Shown: one piece after another, positions 18,773 through 26,672 of the stretch
How positions within the stretch are numbered: the first letter of the stretch is position 1
Layout of the letters: the number at the start of each line of letters is the position of its first letter
Assembly (NCBI GenBank): GCA_024277705.1
Contig: JAJRUQ010000100.1
Span: forward strand, 1-45,390
Origin: Gammaproteobacteria bacterium
GTDB lineage: Bacteria; Pseudomonadota; Gammaproteobacteria; SZUA-229
Reading direction: 5' to 3'
DNA: 45,390 nucleotides
The notes under the pieces: model-generated
Told to the model about the DNA's origin: nothing
What the model saw: only the letters and a program-made list of their open reading frames with translations
Database searches by the model: none
Program-made: the position numbers and the translations under genes

Positions 18773-18830
18773 TTGCTAACAAAACTCTGAACAAGTCATA
18801 AGCAACAAAGTCACCATGGCGTCTATGACC

Positions 18831-18876
18831 ACCATTGAGCCTTAAGAGAAGTTGTAAGTTGTAAGTTTAAATATTC
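18831..18876. repeat. Truncated copy of hairpin repeat family 1 (copy B)
   Basis: The sequence ATTGAGCCTTAAGAGAAGTT followed by GTAAGTTGTAAGTTTAAA is one outer end of the family 1 repeat; compare the complement of 20990-21018. The core and the other arm are missing. The break falls where the family 2 hairpin begins at 18878, so this looks like a half-repeat cut off by that element. Confidence 0.7.
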
Positions 18877-18877
18877 A

Positions 18878-18946
18878 GGGGTCGGAGTCATTTTTAAACG
18901 CTTACTAACGGTCATGCTGTGTTAGTTATTAAAATGACTCCGACCC
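18878..18946. repeat. REP-like hairpin, repeat family 2, copy 2
   Basis: GGGGTCGGAGTCATTTTTAA (18878-18897) pairs with ATTAAAATGACTCCGACCCC (18927-18946). Relative to copy 1 at 8083-8150 the stem changes from CAATTT/AAATTG to CATTTT/AAAATG, so both strands changed together and pairing is kept. It sits between pilR and the first sulfatase-fold gene. Confidence 0.8.
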
Positions 18947-19060
18947 CGGTGGCTAATAATCCTGATCTTTTTCATTACCTTTTTTTATTTTTAAAAACAG
19001 CTGAATTTTAGCATCGCTTCGCTACACTTCAGATATACCTGTCTGTAATTATATTTATAT

Positions 19061-20821
19061 ATGAATAAACTCAATAAGCTGTTTGTCTGGCATATCGCTA
19101 TCGCATTTATCATCATCAGCGTGTTTGTTTATCATTATGCAAAGCCTTTCAACATTATCGTATTGCATACGATGTTGATCAGCAGTTTGTACACTCTGGC
19201 ATTTTACACAGCACGGCTTATTTCTCGCCTACACAGGCCCGCCTTCAAATTTGTTGCGCCGCTGCTGTTTACCTTGCTAACAACCATTCTGCTGTTTATT
19301 TATACCACAAATTTTTTATCCAATGCCTTCTGGAACAATAATGTTTCACTGGCGTTTATCATCACTTATCTTTCCGATATAGACAACGTATTAGAGGAGG
19401 TTCCCTTTGCCGTTGAAACCCTGCTTGTTCTTACTGCTTTAATCGTTATCGTCATCTACCGGCTGTATAAAAAACATGCTCTCTACCTGCAGACATTTGA
19501 TGACCGGCTAAAACGTAAAGATTCAAAAATATTCTTTTTCATTACCACCATAACACCGGTCTATTTATATTTTAGTTTTTCACCCACCTATCCCGGTATC
19601 TGGGATGGTGAACCATTAACCAGTCTCGCCCTTAAAACTAATATCATCAGTTATCTCATTAATACCAATGAAGACTTCAGCTTTAACGATAACGCCTCAG
19701 ACACGCTTAATCCTGAATTAAAAAACATTATCCTGATCCATGCCGATGCACTACGGGCAGATCATATGTCCAGCTATGGCTATACCAGAGACACCACACC
19801 GTTTATCTCCTCACTGCTTGGTCAAGGAGCGACACAGATAGAGATGGGATTATCAATCTGCTCCGAATCACTCTGCGGCATGATGGCAGCACTCGGTTCG
19901 CGGCATATTGATGCTATCGGCGCTGACACGCTACTGATCAACGGTTACCTGAAACGCGAGGGTTACCGAACATTTTTTGCCGGTTCAGGAAATTTTTCCT
20001 GGGGTCCGATGGACAGTATCTTTGCCCATGACATCGATTATTTTGCCAGAGCCGACCTTGATGAAAACTTTACTATCCACGATGACAGCATCATCTTATC
20101 AGCCATTTCAAAGATGCCGGCTTATGAAGGCGTACCGACTTTTTTCTTTTTGCGTTATATGTCTTCGCACCCTATTGGCCGCCACTTTTCACAGTTCCAG
20201 CAATACACACCCGCAGAAAAAAACCTGCTTACCTACGTTTTTCCGGCGTTTGCCGACCCGGACATCCTGCTTAATGCTTATGACAACTATGTACTTCAGC
20301 TGGATGATTTTGTCCACAGAACAGTAAATCTGCTGGCGCAAAAAGGTTACCTGGAAAACAGTATACTGGTTATCTATGGTGACCATGGTGATGCCTTGAA
20401 TGAACACGGCTATTACGGGCATTACCATAACCTGCACCAGGAAGAAATTCACGTACCCATTATTTTTGTAAGTAATAACAGTGATGTGATTCAGGAAAAA
20501 TTTTACGCAACCCTGAATGATATTTTACCAACCATCTTTGAAATGAATGGCCTGCTGGTACCTGCAGGTATTGAAGGGATATCACTGCTCAATAAAACGG
20601 CTGACAGGATTACTTATCATGACAGCCGCACCGGTGTATACGCTGCGGTGCAGAAAAAAGATAAATTAATTTATAAATTTATTTATAACAGTAACAACAA
20701 TGAAAAATCGCTGTATAACCTGAGCAATGATCCACTGGAGATTAACAATCGCTACAACGAAGAAAAACAACGCGCTGAATTATTGCTGCATAAAATAAAA
20801 CACCAGTTCAAACTTGACTGA
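19061..20821 (+). CDS. Membrane sulfatase-fold transferase/hydrolase, paralogue 1
   Basis: The 586-residue protein has about five N-terminal membrane segments (approximately 8-26, 31-54, 63-84, 118-136, 156-173), then an alkaline-phosphatase/sulfatase-type domain on the far side of the membrane. Metal-site motifs are visible: HADALRADH with D229, and YGDHGDALNEHG with D441 and H442. The nucleophile region reads GLSICSESLCG (263-273), with a Ser or Cys where LtaS and EptA have Thr. The closest well-known relatives by architecture are phosphoethanolamine and phosphoglycerol transferases. It is a close paralogue of 23122-24885, with the same MNKLNKL start and PGIWDGEP motif. The location between pilR and pilA suggests surface or pilin modification; the substrate is unknown. 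Confidence 0.85.
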   Translation: MNKLNKLFVWHIAIAFIIISVFVYHYAKPFNIIVLHTMLISSLYTLAFYTARLISRLHRPAFKFVAPLLFTLLTTILLFIYTTNFLSNAFWNNNVSLAFIITYLSDIDNVLEEVPFAVETLLVLTALIVIVIYRLYKKHALYLQTFDDRLKRKDSKIFFFITTITPVYLYFSFSPTYPGIWDGEPLTSLALKTNIISYLINTNEDFSFNDNASDTLNPELKNIILIHADALRADHMSSYGYTRDTTPFISSLLGQGATQIEMGLSICSESLCGMMAALGSRHIDAIGADTLLINGYLKREGYRTFFAGSGNFSWGPMDSIFAHDIDYFARADLDENFTIHDDSIILSAISKMPAYEGVPTFFFLRYMSSHPIGRHFSQFQQYTPAEKNLLTYVFPAFADPDILLNAYDNYVLQLDDFVHRTVNLLAQKGYLENSILVIYGDHGDALNEHGYYGHYHNLHQEEIHVPIIFVSNNSDVIQEKFYATLNDILPTIFEMNGLLVPAGIEGISLLNKTADRITYHDSRTGVYAAVQKKDKLIYKFIYNSNNNEKSLYNLSNDPLEINNRYNEEKQRAELLLHKIKHQFKLD

Positions 20822-20873
20822 TCTCCACTGTACAGTGTACACAGCCACCGGCTTGTTAGTAGATTAATGACTC

Positions 20874-21028
20874 AAACCGGCCATTAAGAGAAGTTTTAAG
20901 TTGTAAGTTTAAAAACATAAACCAAAAGAAGCTTGTTAAACATAAGGTTATCCAGTTTTTGACTTGCTACTTACAACTTAAAACTTACAACTTCTCTTAA
21001 GGCTCAACAACGGTCGTTAAACCGGTTT
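20874..21028. repeat. Hairpin repeat family 1, copy C
   Basis: The most complete copy. The outer inverted ends are AAACCGG (20874-20880) and CCGGTTT (21022-21028). Inside them TTAAGAGAAGTTTTAAGTTG (from 20884) pairs with CTTACAACTTCTCTTAA (to 21000). The conserved core lies at about 20911-20970. It separates the convergent sulfatase-fold genes at 19061-20821 and 21047-22735. Confidence 0.85.
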
Positions 21029-21046
21029 TGTTTGAACAACTACATC

Positions 21047-22735
21047 CTATTGCTGCGATAAGCCCTGCTTCATTATGCGAATGTAGTCTTCGTTAACTGC
21101 CGCCTGAACTAGCGTGTTGTGTTGGGTATTTTCATGCATATAACGACATTCATTTTGCTCACAAAACTTACCCTTATATAAGGCATTGAGAACAACCTGA
21201 AATATATCATGGTGCTTTATTTCTGGAAGAGGCATCAGCTGCTGATTATTGATCACGAAAACCATGGTTTCATGATATTTTTCTGAGCGATTACTTTCTG
21301 TAACTGCCGAATACCCCAGTGATTCATACATTAACTCACCGGTGGTTAATGGCGGCAGGTGATCGCCTACCACAACTATCAATCCCTCTGGATCAATCTC
21401 CTGCAACGTTTTGATGTGTTTTTTAAGTGCCTCAACGCGATAATATACCTGGTTCAGCAAACGATTAGCCTCATCATCAATATTCTCGATGTGAATAACA
21501 TCTGGCCTTGCTGTTTCGTTGCGGGCAAAGGGATAATGTCCATAGGTAGTTAATACATAATTTAATACCGGCTTACCCTTGCGCATTTGTTGTTTTAGCA
21601 TGGCAATATTCTGTTCATACAACGACTGATCGTATAACCAGCCACCGGGAGCATCATCAAGCTTCAGGCCGCCATAACTGAGACTGTATTCATCTGCAAA
21701 TTTTATTTCAGAAAAACCCAGTGTTTTATAGGCCTTGATACGATTATAATAATTTGGCTTGTAGGGGTGCGATGCTATGGTTGTATAACCGTAGTCATTC
21801 AGTATTTTTGGCAGACAGTCAACAGGTCGTTCACCACTGAATACATTAAATTCAATGGCCCCCAGTAACTGCAGCGATGGCAAACCACACAGAATTTCAA
21901 ACTCCGACCTTGCCGTACCATTACCAAATCCCGGTGCCAGGGAAACACTGCTTTGCTTGAATATCGGGCTGTCAAAAGCCTTTAAATAGGCACCACTCAA
22001 ATTAATATTCTGAAAGTTTCTGACATCAATAAAACTCTCGAAAATAATAACATGGATATTCTGGCGCACTTGTATTTTATCGGGCAGTACCAGATGTCGA
22101 CCGGATGCAGTACCGTCATTGACCACATTATACTGTTGAATTTTCTCCAGTTGTTTTTTTCGCTCATTTTCAAAAATAAAGGCCGTAGACAGAGGACCAT
22201 ACTCGGCAACAACATGTTCATGCGAAAAATCCTGCAAATACAGATTGCTATAGACCCGATTACTTACCACATTAATGCTTGTTATTAAAATCAGACACAG
22301 TAAGAACACTGCAGGATAAATAACATGTCGATACCGCCACTTTCTACGGATATTGCTGGCAATCAAAATAAATGGTGACAACGCCACAAGCACAAGTCCT
22401 GATGCCTTGGCTGGTGGTAGAACATCCAGAAACTCGGGAAATAGCAAAATATCCTGGAACTTTATAACACTGCCAAACTGCAGCAGGTTAACTTCATAAA
22501 CAGCATAATAAGCCAGCAATGGCAGCAGGGCGTAAATTTTGGCGCGGAGATTATCCTGCTGTATCTGTTTGAAAAAACCGTAAAAGGTAATCAATAAGAA
22601 TGTTTCTACCAGTGAATAACCAGACTGTCCATACAACAGTGTTTCCTGATAGTTTTTTGATGAAACATAAACAACCAGTGCAAACAACAGAATCAACAAC
22701 CCGCTGCCGCGAGTCATCATATAGGTTTTTAACAT
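21047..22735 (-). CDS. LtaS/MdoB-type membrane phosphoglycerol transferase family protein
   Basis: This enzyme belongs to the sulfatase-fold group that includes lipoteichoic acid synthase and the glucan phosphoglycerol transferase MdoB. Hydrophobic segments fill about residues 12-160, and an extracytoplasmic catalytic domain follows. In numbering from the upstream ATG at 22741, the LtaS-type active site is complete: metal ligand E235 (VIIFESF), nucleophile T276 in GNGTARSEFE, YGHYPF with H402, and D460-H461 in VVGDHLPPL. The inner ATG at 22735 is chosen because AAGGAAG lies at a proper distance from it and too close to the outer ATG. It is inverted between the two paralogous sulfatase genes. 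Acceptor unknown; a glycan or a pilin is possible. Confidence 0.87.
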   Translation of the reverse strand: MLKTYMMTRGSGLLILLFALVVYVSSKNYQETLLYGQSGYSLVETFLLITFYGFFKQIQQDNLRAKIYALLPLLAYYAVYEVNLLQFGSVIKFQDILLFPEFLDVLPPAKASGLVLVALSPFILIASNIRRKWRYRHVIYPAVFLLCLILITSINVVSNRVYSNLYLQDFSHEHVVAEYGPLSTAFIFENERKKQLEKIQQYNVVNDGTASGRHLVLPDKIQVRQNIHVIIFESFIDVRNFQNINLSGAYLKAFDSPIFKQSSVSLAPGFGNGTARSEFEILCGLPSLQLLGAIEFNVFSGERPVDCLPKILNDYGYTTIASHPYKPNYYNRIKAYKTLGFSEIKFADEYSLSYGGLKLDDAPGGWLYDQSLYEQNIAMLKQQMRKGKPVLNYVLTTYGHYPFARNETARPDVIHIENIDDEANRLLNQVYYRVEALKKHIKTLQEIDPEGLIVVVGDHLPPLTTGELMYESLGYSAVTESNRSEKYHETMVFVINNQQLMPLPEIKHHDIFQVVLNALYKGKFCEQNECRYMHENTQHNTLVQAAVNEDYIRIMKQGLSQQ

Positions 22736-22741
22736 GCTCAT

Positions 22742-23121
22742 ACTTCCTTATATAACGAAGAAATTAAATATTTACGGGAAAAAGCTACTTTATTCTTAGT
22801 AAACATTTTTTCAATTAGCAAGTAAATAACCATCTTTAGGATATCTGTCATCTCGACCAGCGTGAGAGATCTTTAAAACGCCTGCGCAAATACAGGCTCA
22901 GGATTACTCGTCATATTGCTGCAATAACACAGCAATACTCTGTCGCCATGACACTAACATCTTGCACTGAAGGACATGGTTTTTACTGGCGTACTGCTAA
23001 TAATCGACAAAATTGCTGGCTAACTGTATTAGATGGCGGTTTTTTACAGAATGAAAATAGTCCTATACTCTATTGACTGAAAACAGTACAGCTCCAGGCA
23101 ATACAGAATATCACTCCCTAT
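22742..23121. other. 380-bp intergenic region with no recognised gene
   Basis: This gap carries the upstream regions of the LtaS-type gene (minus) and of paralogue 2 (plus). The segment 22848-22877 (GTCATCTCGACCAGCGTGAG then AGATCTTTAA) resembles a scattered palindromic repeat seen in other bacteria, but only one copy is here. A frame stays open from about 22842 to 23076, with one ATG at 22948 giving 42 codons. It has no ribosome binding site and no recognisable family. Promoters must lie here, but none is convincing. Confidence 0.5.
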
Positions 23122-24885
23122 ATGAATAAACTAAATAAGCTTTTACTGCCGCATATTTTTATAGCATTTCTTATAATCAGCTTGTTTACCACCGTCTATT
23201 TCAGGTCTTTGTATATTATTACCTTGCATGTTGGCATCATTACCAGCCTGTATATTACTGCTTTTTTTATTTCCCGAATATGGAAAAAACAGTTTAAGCA
23301 TATATCCATTCTGATCTTCAGCAGTTTAAGTACACTGTTAATCCTGCTGTACATTATCAATTTTTTATCCAATTATTTCTGGAATGACAATGTATCACTG
23401 CAGTTTATTCTTGTTTTTCTGCATGACCTGTCTGCTGTACTTGAAGACATACCTTACGGTACAGCTATTCTTGCCTCACTGACTATCTTTATTTTTATTG
23501 CTAATTTCTACCTGTATAAAAAATATTGCCCTTATTTACAGGTATATGACAATACCCTGGGCATACAGCATACTCGGATATATATACTGGTTACGGTAGC
23601 AACACTGATATTTTTCTCACAGACCTTCACTCCGGACAACCCGGGGATCTGGGACGGTGAACCGGTAACCAGCCTCGCCATAAAATCCAATACAATCAGC
23701 CACATGGTTGATGAGCATAAAGAAATAATCTTTGATAAAAGTAGCGCTAAAACAAACCGGCAACTGCAAAATGTTATCCTGATACACGCCGATTCCATAC
23801 GTGCCAGCCACATGTCCAGTTACGGTTATAAACGAAACACCACACCATTTATTGATTCTTTAATAAAAGAGAATGCAGTTCAGATAAAAACAGGTTTGTC
23901 TATATGTTCACAGTCGGTCTGTGGTATTTACTCCGCGCTGACCTCAAAACATGTTGATTCAGTCAACGTTGATACACCATTGATACACAGCTATTTGAAA
24001 CAGGCCGGATACAGAGTGGTCGTTTCCGGTTCCGGCCACTTGTCCTGGGACAATATTGATACCGTCATCCTGAAAGATACGGATCATGTTGACAGAGCTG
24101 ATCATATTAAAAACATTCCATTAACCGATGACAGTATTATTTTATCTACCCTGTCAAGAATGCCACACTATGATGGCGTACCTACCTTTTTCTTTTTACG
24201 CTACATGTCATCACATGTTGCCGGCAGACATTATTCTCAGTACATGAAGTACACCCCTGCTATCAAAAACATACTGACTTACCTGTTCCCGGCACTGGAT
24301 GATCCTATGATTACTGTCAATGCCTATGACAATTTCACTGTGCAACTGGATGACATGGTTCGCAAGTCGATAGAGCTACTTGAAGATAAAGGTTATATAG
24401 AAAACAGCATTATTATTATTTACGGTGACCACGGCGAAGCCTTGAACGAGCACGGTTATTATGGCCACAACCACAAGCTTTATCAGGAGGAAATTCATGT
24501 GCCTATCATCTTTGCTGGTAACCGGCTACCAGCCTTTAAAGAAACAGAATTTGCCACGCTGGACGATATCCTGCCGACGATTCTCGACATACTTTCTCTG
24601 CCACTACCTGACGATATTGATGGTGTCTCCCTACTCAAAAAATATAAAAAACGATACACCTATCATGACAGCCGAACCTCTTCGGTATATGCCATTGTAG
24701 AAAAAAATGAGTCTACCCTCTACAAACTGATGATTAATACCCAGTTGAAACAAGTCTGGCTGTTTAACCTGACGCAGGATCCAGAAGAAAAACACAACCT
24801 GGTCAACAGCAACCCTGAAAAGGTTAATGAACTGATAAAACGATTAAACACACGCTTTAAGCTGTCCTGGCATCAGGAAAAATAA
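23122..24885 (+). CDS. Membrane sulfatase-fold transferase/hydrolase, paralogue 2
   Basis: A 587-residue protein collinear with the one at 19061-20821. It has the same MNKLNKL start, the same number of membrane segments and the shared NPGIWDGEP motif. Metal-site motifs are HADSIRASH with D224 and YGDHGEALNEHG with D436-H437. The nucleophile block GLSICSQSVCG (258-268) keeps the Ser, both Cys and the CG of paralogue 1. Differences are spread evenly through the protein, so the duplication is not recent. Its stop lies about 140 bp before the pilA sigma-54 promoter. The same modification role is proposed; no biochemical function can be assigned from sequence alone. Confidence 0.85.
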   Translation: MNKLNKLLLPHIFIAFLIISLFTTVYFRSLYIITLHVGIITSLYITAFFISRIWKKQFKHISILIFSSLSTLLILLYIINFLSNYFWNDNVSLQFILVFLHDLSAVLEDIPYGTAILASLTIFIFIANFYLYKKYCPYLQVYDNTLGIQHTRIYILVTVATLIFFSQTFTPDNPGIWDGEPVTSLAIKSNTISHMVDEHKEIIFDKSSAKTNRQLQNVILIHADSIRASHMSSYGYKRNTTPFIDSLIKENAVQIKTGLSICSQSVCGIYSALTSKHVDSVNVDTPLIHSYLKQAGYRVVVSGSGHLSWDNIDTVILKDTDHVDRADHIKNIPLTDDSIILSTLSRMPHYDGVPTFFFLRYMSSHVAGRHYSQYMKYTPAIKNILTYLFPALDDPMITVNAYDNFTVQLDDMVRKSIELLEDKGYIENSIIIIYGDHGEALNEHGYYGHNHKLYQEEIHVPIIFAGNRLPAFKETEFATLDDILPTILDILSLPLPDDIDGVSLLKKYKKRYTYHDSRTSSVYAIVEKNESTLYKLMINTQLKQVWLFNLTQDPEEKHNLVNSNPEKVNELIKRLNTRFKLSWHQEK

Positions 24886-24918
24886 TATTCTTCCAAAAAA
24901 CACCGGACACTGTCTTAC

Positions 24919-24943
24919 AAAATTGTCAGATGCTGACAATTTT
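24919..24943. promoter_or_regulatory. Perfect dyad upstream of pilA1, candidate PilR site
   Basis: AAAATTGTCAG (24919-24929) and CTGACAATTTT (24933-24943) are perfect inverted repeats with a 3-nt spacer. The centre lies about 97 bp upstream of the -24 GG. An extra TGTC lies at 24911-24914. TGTC half-sites are typical of PilR binding regions, and ATTGTC...GACAAT half-sites recur upstream of pilA2. It could instead act as a weak terminator for the gene ending at 24885. Confidence 0.5.
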
Positions 24944-25025
24944 GAACTTGTTCCAGAACTGACAGCTACCCGACAATACACTCTAACTTGTTGAATTATA
25001 TATTTTTTATACGACTATCAAAAAA

Positions 25026-25042
25026 CTGGCACGGTCACTGCA
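25026..25042 (+). promoter_or_regulatory. Sigma-54 promoter of pilA1
   Basis: CTGGCACGGTCACTGCA matches the -24/-12 consensus TGGCACG-N4-TTGCA. GG is at 25028-25029 and GC at 25040-25041, separated by exactly 10 nt. Transcription would start near 25053, leaving a leader of about 77 nt. PilR, encoded upstream, is the expected activator. Confidence 0.92.
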
Positions 25043-25129
25043 TTAGCTAAGACAGTCTGCAACAAAAGAGACCAAATTCACAAAATAAAAAAAACACATT
25101 ATTTTATTTTCTATATTTCGGAGAGACTC

Positions 25130-25567
25130 ATGAAACAAACACAACAAGGTTTTACATTAATCGAATTAATGATCGTAATCGCTATTATCGGTATTCTGGC
25201 ATCAGTGGCATTACCTGCCTACCAGACCTATACCAAAAAAGCTAAATTTACAGAAGTTATTCTGGCTACCAGCCCGGTCAAAACTGCTATTGATATCTGT
25301 ATTCAACGTGGTGATTCTATCTCTGCCTGTGCTGATGGTGGTACCACTTCTGCTGGTAAAGCTGTTAAAGGTTCACTGACCGGTGCCGCTGATGCAACTA
25401 ACGTTAGTTCAATTTCTGTGGCAACAAGTTCAGGCAACATTACTGCTACCGGTACTTCTGCAGTTGACGGCAAAACTTATGTTTTAGAACCTTCAGTAAC
25501 AAGCAATAATTCTGTTACCTGGGTTGTTGGTACAAGCAGTACATGTTTAAGTGCTGGTTTATGTTAA
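25130..25567 (+). CDS. pilA: Type IV major pilin PilA (first copy)
   Basis: A type IVa pilin of 145 residues. The leader MKQTQQG is cut by PilD before F8, and E5 of the mature protein is present (FTLIE). The hydrophobic assembly helix spans about 8-34. Four cysteines, C57, C67, C139 and C145, allow a C-terminal disulfide loop with C145 as last residue. GGAGAG precedes the ATG. Codons are biased to T-ending forms (GGT, GCT), as expected of a very highly expressed gene, unlike the second pilin. A strong terminator follows, so it is probably monocistronic. Confidence 0.96.
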   Translation: MKQTQQGFTLIELMIVIAIIGILASVALPAYQTYTKKAKFTEVILATSPVKTAIDICIQRGDSISACADGGTTSAGKAVKGSLTGAADATNVSSISVATSSGNITATGTSAVDGKTYVLEPSVTSNNSVTWVVGTSSTCLSAGLC

Positions 25568-25628
25568 TCATCAGCCGGACAATAACATCGCTAGTTAACG
25601 TTACATGTTAAAACGATAAGTTATTAAA

Positions 25629-25661
25629 AAAAAGGCCTTGTCAGATGACAGGGCCTTTTTT
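25629..25661 (+). terminator. Rho-independent terminator after pilA1
   Basis: GGCCTTGTC (25634-25642) pairs with GACAGGGCC (25647-25655) around a four-base AGAT loop, with one G-T pair. The stem is preceded by an A-run and followed by TTTTTT. It lies about 65 bp after the pilA1 stop. Confidence 0.92.
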
Positions 25662-25856
25662 ATGGCAAAGAATTAAATCAATAATGCCTGTAAACTATAT
25701 CCGGGCAGAGCACCGCCAGCCATAAACACCCGCCTGATAAACACTTTTCTGTAACGCAATTAGAGAACAAAGTTTCACCTCTGTGATTTTTTCCTCACAG
25801 ATAAACCCCTACACTATAGGCGTTTCCATACTCTGTTTTGTTGTTTGTTTAACAAA

Positions 25857-25886
25857 ATTGTCACACTCTAACATTACACCGACAAT
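25857..25886. promoter_or_regulatory. ATTGTC / GACAAT half-sites upstream of pilA2
   Basis: ATTGTC (25857-25862) and its complement GACAAT (25881-25886) lie about 85 bp before the second sigma-54 promoter. They echo the dyad at 24919-24943. They are candidate PilR-binding half-sites. The rest of the gap between the first terminator and this point (25662-25856) shows nothing recognisable. Confidence 0.4.
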
Positions 25887-25954
25887 CTACCGACCACCAG
25901 CAGAAAATACAATATAACCTTATGTTTTTACATGGTTTTTCAATACAAAGACTG

Positions 25955-25971
25955 TTGGCACAAAACCTGCT
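25955..25971 (+). promoter_or_regulatory. Sigma-54 promoter of pilA2
   Basis: TTGGCACAAAACCTGCT has GG at 25957-25958 and GC at 25969-25970 with exactly 10 nt between, and keeps the TGGCAC core. Transcription would start near 25982, about 60 nt before the ATG at 26042. The second pilin therefore has its own PilR-type promoter. Confidence 0.87.
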
Positions 25972-26041
25972 AGTTAATCTTTTAAAGAAACAGATTTTAT
26001 GCCTTCAGTAGCAGCATGAAAGCAAGCAACAGGGTAAACAC

Positions 26042-26479
26042 ATGAAAAAACAGCAGACAGGTTTTACACTCATCGAATTAATGATTGTTATCGCTATCAT
26101 TGGTATTCTGGCTTCCGTGGCCTTACCCGCGTATCAAACCTATACCAAAAAAGCCAGATTTTCTGAAGTTGTCCTGGCCACCGATACTGTCAAAAGAGCC
26201 ATAGAGCTTTGTGTGCTGTACAATGCTTCATTACCTGATTGTGCCGATGGTGGCACCACCGCCGGTGGCAAAACAGTGGCAGCATCCATCACCGGCGCGG
26301 CTGATGGTAATAATGTCAACAGCGTCAGCGTTGCCACAACCAGCGGCAAAATAACCGCACTGGGTACCGCTACTGTTGATTCCAAAAATTATATATTGGT
26401 ACCAAGTGTGACAGCGAATAACGCCATCACCTGGAGCCTGGATCCTAACAGCACCTGTTTAACCGCCGGTTTATGCTAA
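26042..26479 (+). CDS. pilA: Type IV pilin PilA-like (second copy)
   Basis: A second 145-residue type IVa pilin. Its first 38 residues are almost the same as in the first copy, and the four cysteines are in the same places (C57, C67, C139, C145). The middle differs (residues 40-70 and 100-140), where exposed loops are expected. PilD would cut between G7 and F8. CAGGG precedes the ATG. Codons are less biased, with more GGC and GCC than in the first copy, which suggests lower or conditional expression. It may be an alternative or minor pilin. Confidence 0.93.
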   Translation: MKKQQTGFTLIELMIVIAIIGILASVALPAYQTYTKKARFSEVVLATDTVKRAIELCVLYNASLPDCADGGTTAGGKTVAASITGAADGNNVNSVSVATTSGKITALGTATVDSKNYILVPSVTANNAITWSLDPNSTCLTAGLC

Positions 26480-26508
26480 ACGTTCGTTGCGGAATGGATG
26501 CCCCACAT

Positions 26509-26647
26509 CGGCCATTAAGAAAAGTTGGCAGTAAAAAGCAAAACCATGGCTTACGCCACAAAGCACGTGGGTTTTTAGCTTTTATGTTTTTAACTGCCTA
26601 CTGCAAACTGATAACTGCCAACTTCTCTTAAGGCTCAATGACGGTCG
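26509..26647. repeat. Hairpin repeat family 1, variant copy D
   Basis: The outer ends match copy C: CGGCCATTAAGA at the left and TTCTCTTAAGGCTCAATGAC at the right. The inside is different. TTAAGAAAAGTTGGCAGT (26515-26532) pairs with ACTGCCAACTTCTCTTAA (26614-26631), and an inner stem AAAAGCAAAACC pairs loosely with GGGTTTTTAGCTTTT. It lies between the convergent pilA2 and tfpZ genes. Confidence 0.75.
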
Positions 26648-26672
26648 TTTAACCTCGGTGCCGTGTCCGTGA

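Noticed and set aside
20826-20842. Short palindromes CACTGTACAGTG and GTGTACAC after the first sulfatase gene.
   Set aside because: Too short, without a T-run, and overlapping each other; no function can be supported.
22948-23076. A 42-codon frame (within a longer open frame from about 22842) upstream of the second sulfatase paralogue.
   Set aside because: No ribosome binding site, no recognisable family and no neighbour relation. Such lengths arise by chance; it is kept as intergenic.
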